Of a stretch of DNA of 64,000 nt, positions 16,698 through 24,081 are shown in pieces. The DNA comes from Clostridiales bacterium (lineage in GTDB: Bacteria; Bacillota; Clostridia; Lachnospirales; WQUN01), in NCBI GenBank assembly GCA_031271295.1, contig JAISVZ010000047.1, positions 1-64,000 on the forward strand. Direction: 5' to 3'. The number at the start of each line of letters is the position of its first letter. Within the stretch, counting starts at the first letter, position 1. A model generated the notes under the pieces. The model worked only from the letters and a program-made list of their open reading frames with translations. It was not told the origin of the DNA and did no database searches. A program made the translations under genes and the position numbers.

Positions 16698-16734
16698 GAC
16701 CGATTCTTCACGAAGATAGCCAAAAACCCGTACG

Positions 16735-16990
16735 CGCAGGTTTGGCAACAAATCAAAGCCGGTCTCCTGACTTTCGCGTTTGCGGGTTATTCCGCAGTTT
16801 TTAATTCTGCCTTACCGTGCGCAAAGCACAGTGGCTGATTTTCATCAACGAACCAAAAACACGCGCCTACAGTGGCGGTACCGTGCGGTTAGGCGTATAC
16901 GCGCCCTCCGCGTTCCCAGTTAATCCGGAAGCTCCTCCTCTCAATAAATTACCCGATGAGTTATACCGCCGGAACACTTTGAAGTTAAGT
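16735..16990 (-). promoter_or_regulatory. Cobalamin riboswitch
   Basis: The minus strand carries the B12 box AAGTCAGGAGACCGGC at 16773-16758, a GCCACTG element near 16829-16835 and GC-rich paired arms in the preceding 130 nt, all in the usual order for an adenosylcobalamin-type aptamer. The terminator at 16663-16697 follows. Ligand binding should switch off the transport and cbi operon. Outer limits are approximate. Confidence 0.92.
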
Positions 16991-16999
16991 TGTATTTTT

Positions 17000-17028
17000 A
17001 TAATATCACGCGCAAAGATGATTTACAA
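17000..17028 (-). promoter_or_regulatory. Promoter of the B12-controlled operon
   Basis: On the minus strand, TTGTAA (17028-17023), a 17-bp spacer and TATTAT (17005-17000) lie just upstream of the riboswitch, so transcription would start near 16993. It faces away from the diguanylate cyclase gene, whose own TATAAT lies at 17065-17070. Confidence 0.65.
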
Positions 17029-17112
17029 CAAAAAATTTAACTATCTAAATCCGTCTAACCGTGGTATAATTATCCATGTTAATATTATCTTTAAGGGGAA
17101 GGTGCTTATTTA

Positions 17113-18345
17113 ATGCCGCATACCAAGCTCAAGCTCAAGCTGCGCACACTGCTGTTTTACACATTGGATGAAACCGAATACCGGGAATGTATGAACAAAT
17201 CCTTTTCAAGCAATCTTCATCAGTTATATTATTTAAACATGCTCATATCTGTTTTAACCGCTTGTTTCTCTTTTTTTCCTGTTCTTGTGGAAGGCAATTA
17301 CATAAAAGCGCGTATATATATCGTGGTATCAGTTGTTGCTCTTACCATAGGCTTGTTTTCGCGCCGGGCTTTCGGGCAGGTAAAACGCGGGGAACATGTC
17401 AGCAAAAGCTTCATATATACCCTCACGGCGCAGTATTATACAAATATAATGCTCTTTGGAATGTACATAGGCATATGGTCGTCCCCGGATAGGATATCCG
17501 GAAGTTTTTTAGGCTTTTTAATTTGCGCTCTGTTTGTTTTAATCAACCCGCCGGTATTTAACCTGTGCCTTACCCTTAGCGCTCTTATAATTTTTATCAT
17601 ATCCAGCGTAATTACCAAATCCCACACGAGTGCGGTTTTCGATACCGCAAACGCTCTTATCGCGGCGCTTATCAGCATTCTTTTAACATGGTGGATAACA
17701 AAGCTGCGGCTTGCCCTTATTTCCAATGAACTAAAGCTTGAGCGCGAACGCAACAAATATTACAGCCAAAGCACGGTGGACGAGCTTACACGCCTTAAAA
17801 ACCGCAGGGATTTTGAGCAAACATTTGAAAGATACAGCAAAAATTACCGCAGTTCGGACGAATGGCTTTGCCTGGCAATTTTAGATGTGGATTTTTTTAA
17901 AGAGTATAACGACTGTTACGGCCACCCTATGGGCGATGTAGTTTTGCGTTCGATAGGAACAATATTTAATTCGCTTACGGATTCTTCGGGGGTTTACGCC
18001 GCGCGTATAGGCGGCGAGGAATTTGCGATGTTGTGGTTTGAAAAAACCGCCGAACGCGCGGATTTAACGGTAAATAAGGTTTTTGAAAGTGTTGCAGGGC
18101 TAAATATTGAGCATGAAAAATCCGCGGTTGCGAAAATTTTAACCGTAAGTATCGGAGTGTGCATTTCTAAGTGCGGCTCGGAGCGCACCGCCATTTCGGT
18201 AATGTACGCTCAGGCGGATAAGGCGCTGTACAAAGCAAAAACCGGCGGGCGGGCACGCGCGGTGGTTTCGTGCCATGAAACGGAGGAGTATACAATTATA
18301 CCGGATGGCGGTTTTGCCTCGCGGGAATACTTCGCCGCGCGGTAA
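17113..18345 (+). CDS. Membrane-anchored GGDEF diguanylate cyclase
   Basis: A 410-residue protein. Residues about 35-205 hold five or six hydrophobic helices. After a short helix (RLALISNELKLERERNKYY) comes a complete GGDEF domain, residues about 218-395: DELTRLKNRRDFE, ILDVDFFKEYNDCYGHPMGD and ARIGGEEFAML at the active site, then ILTVSIGVC and ADKALYKAK. The GGEEF loop is an active variant, so c-di-GMP synthesis is expected. No RxxD inhibitory site is visible just before it. The ATG at 17113 follows AAGGGGAAGG, and TATAAT at 17065-17070 is a likely -10 box. The input signal is unknown. It is divergent from the cobalamin operon. Confidence 0.92.
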   Translation: MPHTKLKLKLRTLLFYTLDETEYRECMNKSFSSNLHQLYYLNMLISVLTACFSFFPVLVEGNYIKARIYIVVSVVALTIGLFSRRAFGQVKRGEHVSKSFIYTLTAQYYTNIMLFGMYIGIWSSPDRISGSFLGFLICALFVLINPPVFNLCLTLSALIIFIISSVITKSHTSAVFDTANALIAALISILLTWWITKLRLALISNELKLERERNKYYSQSTVDELTRLKNRRDFEQTFERYSKNYRSSDEWLCLAILDVDFFKEYNDCYGHPMGDVVLRSIGTIFNSLTDSSGVYAARIGGEEFAMLWFEKTAERADLTVNKVFESVAGLNIEHEKSAVAKILTVSIGVCISKCGSERTAISVMYAQADKALYKAKTGGRARAVVSCHETEEYTIIPDGGFASREYFAAR

Positions 18346-18408
18346 AAGCGAATATTTAAGCGCCGGGAAAAATATGATTATAATAGTCTTATATTTTCGG
18401 GGTGCGTA

Positions 18409-19761
18409 TTGCGAAGTTTCATTATAAAAAAAAGCGGAAAGCTCTACAGTTTTTATTACATCAAAGATAAGGGGATAATGCGCAGAACATATGAAAACGG
18501 CAGGTGGTCGCGGGCGGTACCTGTGGCGGAGCGTACGCGCGGAGTTTTTTCGGTAACAATATCGTACGACGGCAAGATTTTTGTTTTTTGCCAGGATATA
18601 ACCGGGGATGTTAAGCTATGCCCCGTTTCAGACGGCGAGGCAGGTTCGCGGGTAATACTTAAAGCGTCAGAAAACGGCGTTTACGATATTTTTTTAAACG
18701 CGCTGATTTTGGAAAACGAAATTTTCTTGGTGTACAATGTGCCGGAAAAGGACAAGAGCTACAATATGATGCGCCAAAGGATAGAGACGGGCGGCACGTG
18801 GTCGAAGGCGGAAATAATTGATAAGTTTACGCCGGCTGCGGGGCCGGTTTATCAAATGCAAAGCATATCCGAAAACCATGTGGCTTTGTTTTATCAAACC
18901 AAACCGCAGGCGGATTTTATTTGCGGCTGCAGGGAAATTACTCCGGAGAGGCAAAGCGGGTTTACGCCGTATTACACCGGAAACGTTCCGGTTTTCGACC
19001 AAAGCGTTTTAACCACGGATGCCGGGGTTTACGTTGCGTATGTAACAAAAAGCTTGTTTTCTTCTCAGCTTATTTTCAAAAAAAAGGACGGCGCGGCTTT
19101 TACGCGGGCAACTCTTATATGGGAGTGCGCTCGTATAAGCAATGTGTGCTTGTTTGCGCTTGGCGGCAAAATCCGCCTTATTTTTTCGGCCAATGAAATT
19201 TTTTACATGTGTGTTTCCGCAAACGGAGGCGAAACGTTCGGCCAAGCGCAAAGGTATACGAACAAAATTTGCGCGAGCCCCGAAAAGGCTTTTTATATTT
19301 CGGACGAGGCGCAGTTTGAAGCGGATATTTTTGTGCGCGATATTTATGTGGATTCATACCAGCCGTGGGATGTGCAAATTATTCCGGATTTGTACGAACC
19401 GTTTTATATGCCTGGCGGCGCGGCAAGTACGGCGGCGGGTTCATCCCCGTTTGCCGCCGCCGCGCCGGATAGCCAAATTAGTGCAAACGGGGATTTTTCG
19501 TTTGCGCAAAACGGAAAAAATTCCGCAATCAGCGGCGAAAAGGGGAGTTTAGCGGCGGCTAACGCAAAGCGTGGCGGCGCAAACGGCAAAGAATCGGGCG
19601 CGGGCTTTTTTAACCCTTCCTCGGAGGAGATTTTGCACGCGCAAATAAAAGGTTACAAAAAAGCGCTGGAGGAAAAGGATAGTCAAATTGAGTATTTAAC
19701 GGAATTGTTAATGGAAAGCGGATATTGGAACCAAGCGGAGCAAGGAGATAATACACAGTAA
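18409..19761 (+). CDS. Unknown protein: beta-propeller-like domain, disordered linker, C-terminal coiled coil
   Basis: A 450-residue protein I cannot assign. The TTG start at 18409 is preceded by GGGGTG, and TATAAT at 18379-18384 is a possible -10. Residues about 1-340 are repeated short beta segments with recurring F/Y-V-x-D-G/N-K-I-F patterns (YDGKIFVF, LENEIFLVYNV, LGGKIRLIFSAN), like a sialidase-type or WD-like propeller. Residues about 345-410 are Ala/Gly/Ser-rich and disordered. The C-terminus (HAQIKGYKKALEEKDSQIEY) is a coiled coil. No signal peptide is visible, so it is probably cytoplasmic. It sits 63 bp after the GGDEF gene and may be co-transcribed with it. Confidence 0.55.
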   Translation: MRSFIIKKSGKLYSFYYIKDKGIMRRTYENGRWSRAVPVAERTRGVFSVTISYDGKIFVFCQDITGDVKLCPVSDGEAGSRVILKASENGVYDIFLNALILENEIFLVYNVPEKDKSYNMMRQRIETGGTWSKAEIIDKFTPAAGPVYQMQSISENHVALFYQTKPQADFICGCREITPERQSGFTPYYTGNVPVFDQSVLTTDAGVYVAYVTKSLFSSQLIFKKKDGAAFTRATLIWECARISNVCLFALGGKIRLIFSANEIFYMCVSANGGETFGQAQRYTNKICASPEKAFYISDEAQFEADIFVRDIYVDSYQPWDVQIIPDLYEPFYMPGGAASTAAGSSPFAAAAPDSQISANGDFSFAQNGKNSAISGEKGSLAAANAKRGGANGKESGAGFFNPSSEEILHAQIKGYKKALEEKDSQIEYLTELLMESGYWNQAEQGDNTQ

Positions 19762-19790
19762 ATTCCATCTGCTTGCAAACGCATGTTTGC

Positions 19791-19819
19791 TTGTTTGCCC
19801 GAAGCAACTGTATTATGCT
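19791..19819 (+). promoter_or_regulatory. Possible promoter of the GH31 gene
   Basis: TTGTTT at 19791-19796, 17 bp, then TATGCT at 19814-19819, upstream of the GH31 gene. The match is moderate and not unique in this AT-rich gap. Confidence 0.35.
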
Positions 19820-19873
19820 GTTGATATCTTTACAATTTATCCGCGCGGGTTGCGGTGAAACGGAGGTATTAGC

Positions 19874-21877
19874 ATGAGTAATTTATTTGCGGAAGGAAAC
19901 AAACTGATACTGCGGCAGGGGGATAGCGTTTTATGGCTTACTGCGCACGGAAACGGGCTTAGGGTTAGGCAAACAAGGCTTGCCCAAATGCCGCCTGCCG
20001 ATTGGGCGTTCGAGGATATTCCCGCCGAAAGCGCAGAGCCTTACATAAAAATTGAAGACGGCACCGCGGTAATATCAAACGGCGGCATTGAGGCGCGTAT
20101 AAACGCGGAGGGCTGGATAAGTTTTTACAACAAAAAAGGGGAGCTTTTGCTGGAGGAATTTTACCGCAACCGCAACAATCTATTGCGCTATTGCGTACCG
20201 TTTGGAATAAACGCGCGGGAACTTAAGCCAATTACCGGCACCAGCGATTATAAATTAACCGCGCGTTTCGAGGCGAAACCCGGCGAATGCATTTGGGGAA
20301 TGGGGCAGTATCAGGATGGGCTTTTAAACAAAAAAGGCGCAGTTTTGGAGCTTGCACACCGAAACGCGCAAGCGTCCATTCCGTTTTATATTTCAAGCCG
20401 GGGTTACGGGTTTTTGTGGAATAACCCCGCCGTGGGTACGGCAGCGTTTGCGGAAAACATTACCGAATGGAAGGCTTTTTGTACGGATAAACTTGATTAT
20501 TGGGTAACCGCAGGGGATACTCCGCGCGATATTCTTCGCTCGTATATGAACGTTACCGGCAAGCCGCCCATGATGCCGGAATACGGCTTGGGTTACTGGC
20601 AAAGCAAGCTGCGTTACCGTTCGCAGGAAGAACTTTTAAACGTTGCGCGGGAACACAAAAGGCGTGGTTTGCCGATGGATGTTATAGTGGTGGATTTTTT
20701 CCATTGGCCTCTCCAGGGCGACTGGAAGTTTGACGCTTCCCTTTGGCCAAACCCGGAGGAAATGGTAAAAGAATTAAAGGAAATGGGCATAGAATTAATG
20801 GTATCCATTTGGCCGACCGTTGACCACCGCAGCGAAAATTACGGCAAAATGGCGTCCAAAGGCTTGCTCCTTAAATTTGACAGAGGTGAAAACGTAAATA
20901 TGACATGGATGGGAAACACCGTGTTCTACGACGCAACCCACCCCGAAGCGCGTTCGTTCGTGTGGGATACCGCAAAAAAGAATTATTTCGATATGGGCAT
21001 AAAAATATTTTGGTTGGACGAGGCGGAACCGGAGGGAATTTACGATTTCGACCTTTACCGTTACTATTTAGGCCCGGCGCTTAAAGTAACCGGAATATAT
21101 CCGAATATGTACGCCAAAGGTTTTTACGACGGCATGAAAGCGGAAGGCATGGAAAACCCGTTAAACCTTGTACGCTGCGGCTGGGCGGGCATTCAAAAGT
21201 ACGGCGCACTGTTATGGTCGGGCGATATTTATTCGTCGTTCCGCTCGTTGCGTGAGCAAGTAGCGGCCGGGCTTTCAATTGCGATGGCAGGTGTTGCGTG
21301 GTGGGCAAGCGATATAGGCGGCTTTATCGGCGGGGACCCTGAAAACCCGGATTTTGTTGAGCTGTTAATACGCTGGTTCCAGTTCGGATGTTTTTCACCG
21401 GTAATGAGAATGCATGGCGAAAGATACCCAATTAAGCGGGTAGGGCCGGAATATATAGACGGCGTGCGCCAGTTCGGAACCGGCAGGGATAACGAGGTTT
21501 GGAGTTTCGGCGAGGACGGCTACGAAATAATGAAAAAATACATTCTTATGCGCGAAAAACTGCGCCCGTATGTGCGAGGTTTAATGGAAAACGCGCACAC
21601 AACGGGCGACCCGGCCATACGCCCGCTTATTTACGAGTTCCCGCAGGATAAAAACTGCGAGGAAATATCGGATGAATATATGTTTGGCGCGGATTTATTA
21701 GTGGCTCCGGTGCTGGAACTTGGTGCAAGAAAGAGGGAAGTTTATTTGCCCTGCGGCGAGGTTTGGACAAACGCCGCAACGGGGGAGAAATACAGCGGAG
21801 GAACCGTAGTAAATACGGACGCGCCGCTGGATGTTATTCCGCTGTTTTTGCGCGGCGGCGCGAAGCTGCCGCTGTAG
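19874..21877 (+). CDS. Family 31 glycoside hydrolase (alpha-xylosidase/alpha-glucosidase type)
   Basis: A 667-residue GH31 enzyme without a signal peptide, so intracellular. The N-terminal beta-sandwich (residues about 1-230, with CIWGMGQYQDG) is followed by the catalytic barrel: MMPEYGLGYWQSKLRYRSQEEL, DVIVVDFFHWPLQGDW, KIFWLDEAEPE (nucleophile Asp in WLDEAEPE), WSGDIYSSF (acid/base Asp) and MRMHGERYP. A C-terminal beta domain ends with LDVIPLFLRGGAKLPL. The catalytic residues of the family are present and the length is normal. The FHWPLQGDW region resembles alpha-xylosidases of the YicI type, but substrate cannot be settled by eye. The ATG follows CGGAGG, and a strong terminator follows the gene. 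Confidence 0.93.
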   Translation: MSNLFAEGNKLILRQGDSVLWLTAHGNGLRVRQTRLAQMPPADWAFEDIPAESAEPYIKIEDGTAVISNGGIEARINAEGWISFYNKKGELLLEEFYRNRNNLLRYCVPFGINARELKPITGTSDYKLTARFEAKPGECIWGMGQYQDGLLNKKGAVLELAHRNAQASIPFYISSRGYGFLWNNPAVGTAAFAENITEWKAFCTDKLDYWVTAGDTPRDILRSYMNVTGKPPMMPEYGLGYWQSKLRYRSQEELLNVAREHKRRGLPMDVIVVDFFHWPLQGDWKFDASLWPNPEEMVKELKEMGIELMVSIWPTVDHRSENYGKMASKGLLLKFDRGENVNMTWMGNTVFYDATHPEARSFVWDTAKKNYFDMGIKIFWLDEAEPEGIYDFDLYRYYLGPALKVTGIYPNMYAKGFYDGMKAEGMENPLNLVRCGWAGIQKYGALLWSGDIYSSFRSLREQVAAGLSIAMAGVAWWASDIGGFIGGDPENPDFVELLIRWFQFGCFSPVMRMHGERYPIKRVGPEYIDGVRQFGTGRDNEVWSFGEDGYEIMKKYILMREKLRPYVRGLMENAHTTGDPAIRPLIYEFPQDKNCEEISDEYMFGADLLVAPVLELGARKREVYLPCGEVWTNAATGEKYSGGTVVNTDAPLDVIPLFLRGGAKLPL

Positions 21878-21921
21878 GTGCGGGGTTCTTATATGGCAGG
21901 CTTGTAAATGGAAATGTATTT

Positions 21922-21954
21922 AAAAAGGCGCGGGGGAAAACTCCGCGCCTTTTT
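21922..21954 (+). terminator. Intrinsic terminator after the GH31 gene
   Basis: A 12-bp stem, AAAAAGGCGCGG at 21922-21933 with its complement at 21943-21954, ends in a run of T. The A-run at the other side means it may also work on the minus strand. Confidence 0.88.
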
Positions 21955-21976
21955 ATACAGTGTCCGATGAGCAGGT

Positions 21977-22201
21977 TTATTTTTGATTCGTTATCGGTAA
22001 AAAGCTTTTCCTGCGCGCCGTATCGCACTCCTTCCTGAAATAATGCCACCGGCCCCCAAAAACGTTAAACTGCTGTAAATGCTCCCAGCTCAAATCTTCA
22101 AATAACGCCTTATAATTTTCGGAATCATCCATAGATTTCTTTTGAAAATCCAATTTATACACGCAGTTTTTCGGCTGCCCCTTTTCAAACAAATAACTCA
22201 T
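21977..22201 (-). pseudogene. DUF2812 protein remnant
   Basis: A 74-residue frame matching only the core of DUF2812 membrane-associated proteins: YLFEKGQPKNCVYKLDF, YKALFEDLSWEHLQQF and GGRWHYFRKE. The family normally has about 30 residues before this core and often a membrane segment after it. Here the upstream frame soon hits a stop, no ribosome binding site is visible and the tail diverges after FRKE. It is best read as a decayed fragment left between the GH31 and purC genes. Confidence 0.5.
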
Positions 22202-22278
22202 AGGTGTGTCAAGATGTATTTTGAAGAATTGCGGGTAATTTCGGTTGAAAATTTTTTAAATTTTCTAAAAATCGGTTA

Positions 22279-22307
22279 TTGTGTAAAACCGGCAGTTTGT
22301 ATACAAT
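22279..22307 (+). promoter_or_regulatory. Promoter of purC
   Basis: TTGTGT at 22279-22284, 17 bp, TACAAT at 22302-22307, placed 39 bp before the purC ATG. No purine riboswitch or PurR-type repeat was evident in the short leader. Confidence 0.5.
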
Positions 22308-22345
22308 ACGTTTATTAAATATTTCAAAAGAAGGGATTTGATAAA

Positions 22346-23023
22346 ATGAAGCATGTTTATGAAGGCAAAACAAAAACTGTTTACGCTCTTGACGACGGTA
22401 ACTTTTTATTGAAATTTAAGGACGACGCAACGGGGGAAAACGGCAAGTTTGACCCGGGCGCAAACACGGTGGGGCTTTCCATTGAAGGCATGGGGCGCGG
22501 CGGGCTTGCCCTTACGGATTACTTTTTTAAAAAGCTCCGTTCATACGGCATTCCAACCCATTATGTAAGCGCGGATTTAGAAAAAGCGGAAATGACGGTG
22601 CGCCCCGCGCAGATGTTCGGCAACGGCCTTGAGGTTATTTGCCGCTTTAAGGCTGTGGGCAGCTTTATGCGCCGCTACGGTATGTACGCAAAAGAAGGGC
22701 AGGATTTAGACGCTTTTGTGGAAATAACCCTTAAAGACGACGAGCGGCAAGACCCTCCAATTTCCAAAGACGCTTTGGAAATGCTGGGAATACTCAGCAA
22801 AGAGGAATGCAAAACCCTGAAAAAACTAACCAAAAAAATCTCCAAGTTTATAAGAGACGAGCTTTTTAAAAAGGGGCTCACTCTATATGATATAAAATTG
22901 GAGTTTGGCAGAGTAAACGGCGAGGTAGTATTAATAGACGAAATCTCCGGCGGGAATATGCGAGTTTATAAAGGCGGGGAAATTGTGGAGCCTATGGAAT
23001 TGGTGAGGCTTGTGTTGGCGTAG
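22346..23023 (+). CDS. purC: Phosphoribosylaminoimidazole-succinocarboxamide synthase
   Basis: A 225-residue SAICAR synthase, which joins CAIR and aspartate with ATP in purine synthesis. HVYEGKTKTVYALDDG (ATP-binding N-terminus), FKDDATGENGKFD, TDYFFKKLRSYGIPTHYVS, EVICRFKAVGSFMRRYG, LYDIKLEFGRVNGEVVLIDEISGGNMRVY are family blocks in order. The ATG is preceded by AGAAGGG. The gene stands alone, without other pur genes nearby, between its own promoter and a terminator. Confidence 0.95.
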   Translation: MKHVYEGKTKTVYALDDGNFLLKFKDDATGENGKFDPGANTVGLSIEGMGRGGLALTDYFFKKLRSYGIPTHYVSADLEKAEMTVRPAQMFGNGLEVICRFKAVGSFMRRYGMYAKEGQDLDAFVEITLKDDERQDPPISKDALEMLGILSKEECKTLKKLTKKISKFIRDELFKKGLTLYDIKLEFGRVNGEVVLIDEISGGNMRVYKGGEIVEPMELVRLVLA

Positions 23024-23041
23024 GTTTATGTTCAGAAAAAT

Positions 23042-23094
23042 AAAAAGCGAAGAAACCCGCATTTCTATGAAGTTCGGGCTTCTTCGCTTTTTTT
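23042..23094 (+). terminator. Intrinsic terminator after purC
   Basis: The arm AAAAAGCGAAGAA-CCCG pairs with CGGG-CTTCTTCGCTTTTTT and ends in a T run. Its A-rich 5' side suggests it could also stop minus-strand transcription coming from the recombinase gene. Confidence 0.85.
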
Positions 23095-23216
23095 ATTCCT
23101 CTGTTTTTTTTGCACACAAAAAAACAGATAAAATTGTTAACGTTTTCGAATAATTATCTGTTATTTTCATATAATGATATGCTAAATAAATGTTAAAATT
23201 GATTAAAAAATAACAC

Positions 23217-23245
23217 TTGATTTTTAGCAAATTGTGAGATATATT
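23217..23245 (+). promoter_or_regulatory. Putative promoter reading antisense to the recombinase gene
   Basis: TTGATT at 23217-23222, 17 bp, TATATT at 23240-23245, pointing into the 3' end of the minus-strand recombinase gene. About 44 bp here closely resembles the segment at 58982-59025 upstream of a zinc-ribbon gene. No plus-strand gene starts before 24082. An antisense transcript is possible; the AT-rich context keeps confidence low. The rest of 23095-23262 shows no gene. Confidence 0.4.
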
Positions 23246-23262
23246 GTTATTGTTGCAAAATT

Positions 23263-23838
23263 CTAAATTAAATTTGCCAGTTTGATGTATGCTTCGTCCT
23301 TATCCTCTTGGGTTACGCCAAGGTACCGGCGGGTAACGGCAAAATTAGAGTGGTTGTAAATTTCCATGATAATAACAGGGTTTATCCCGTTTTTCCAAGC
23401 AAGATAGCCGAATGTTTTGCGAAGCGAATGACAGGATACTTTATATCCAAAACAAAGCGCTTTGGCAGCTTCGGATATTATTCTGTATGCTTGGATACGG
23501 CTTATAGCTTGATTCTCGCCTTTGTGGCTTTTAATTAGAAAAAAATCCTTTTGAACAAACGGAAGGCATAGTGTTAAAGCTGCTTTTATAGCTTTATTAA
23601 GCAAAATTGTTTTGGGCTTTCCTGTTTTCTTTTCAACAATTGTAATGTTCTCTCGGATGCTTTGATGTTCAAAGTCATATACGTCGCCCCATTTTAAGCG
23701 AAGTATGTCGCTTATTCGCAGTGCGGTATGTACGCTTATGATAATGAGCAGGTGGTTGCGGATTTTTCCGCGCTTAAGGTAATATTCCGCAAGTTCGCGG
23801 ATTTGGTTTTTATTTCGGATGGGTTGAGTAGTTGACAT
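23263..23838 (-). CDS. Short tyrosine recombinase (FimB/E-size)
   Basis: A 191-residue catalytic-domain-only tyrosine recombinase. All active-site elements are seen: Arg I in TALRISDILRL, Lys in the EKKTGKPK hairpin, CHSLRKTFG (HxxR), EIYNHSN (the second His) and the nucleophile Tyr in RRYLGVTQ. It lacks the N-terminal core-binding domain of large integrases and matches the size of FimB/FimE-type inversion recombinases. The ATG follows TAAGGAGGACACATT. The first of two 30-bp inverted repeats with lox-like structure begins 30 bp upstream of the start, so its own promoter must lie in or across the repeat. It is divergent from the secretion locus. Confidence 0.88.
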   Translation of the reverse strand: MSTTQPIRNKNQIRELAEYYLKRGKIRNHLLIIISVHTALRISDILRLKWGDVYDFEHQSIRENITIVEKKTGKPKTILLNKAIKAALTLCLPFVQKDFFLIKSHKGENQAISRIQAYRIISEAAKALCFGYKVSCHSLRKTFGYLAWKNGINPVIIMEIYNHSNFAVTRRYLGVTQEDKDEAYIKLANLI

Positions 23839-23867
23839 AATGTGTCCTCCTTAGGGAATTAGGGTCA

Positions 23868-23897
23868 ATGTAACATTATTTTTAGAATGTTACATTG
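23868..23897 (-). repeat. Left inverted repeat (recombination half of the switch)
   Basis: Read on the minus strand it is a 12-8-12 site with perfect 12-bp arms and spacer CTAAAAAT. It lies 30 bp upstream of the recombinase ATG. Confidence 0.85.
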
Positions 23898-23999
23898 TGT
23901 TGTGTTATGCAATTTACTATACAAACTAACCGGTAATGGATAAAATGATTTAGTGCAAAAAATAAATTCTAAAGCTCGGCAAAATGGCAACAAAAAAGT

Positions 24000-24029
24000 C
24001 AATGTAACATTCTAAAAACAATGTTACAT
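24000..24029 (+). repeat. Right inverted repeat (recombination half of the switch)
   Basis: Read on the plus strand it carries the same left arm and spacer CTAAAAAC, one base different from the left repeat, with a 10/12 right arm. It lies 52 bp upstream of the first gene of the secretion locus. Confidence 0.85.
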
Positions 24030-24081
24030 AGGTTTACGGCGGATAAATTTTATTTTATTATGCGTTTAAAAAGGAGTACAT

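Larger units (their letters stand above)
23868..24029. promoter_or_regulatory. Putative invertible DNA switch (inverton): 30-bp inverted repeats around 102 bp
   Basis: Bases 23868-23897 and 24000-24029 are inverted copies, 29 of 30 identical. Each is built like a tyrosine-recombinase site: two 12-bp arms (CAATGTAACATT and its complement; the outer arm of the right copy is 10/12) around an asymmetric 8-bp spacer (CTAAAAAY). The spacers point in opposite directions, which should give inversion of the 102 bp between. The segment holds promoter-like sequences both ways: TTGTGT-17-TATACA (23895-23923) toward the secretion locus, and TTGTTG-16-TAGAAT (23993-23966, minus strand) toward the recombinase. 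A further candidate, TTTACG-17-TATTAT (24033-24061), lies outside. Inversion itself is inferred. Confidence 0.75.

Noticed and set aside
22201-22345. Purine riboswitch before purC
   Set aside because: The leader between the candidate promoter and the ATG is only about 35 nt, too short for the aptamer, and the conserved loops are absent.
23864-24031. Inverted repeats as attL/attR of an integrated element
   Set aside because: They are only 102 bp apart and in inverse orientation; att sites of an integrated element would be direct and flank the integrase gene.
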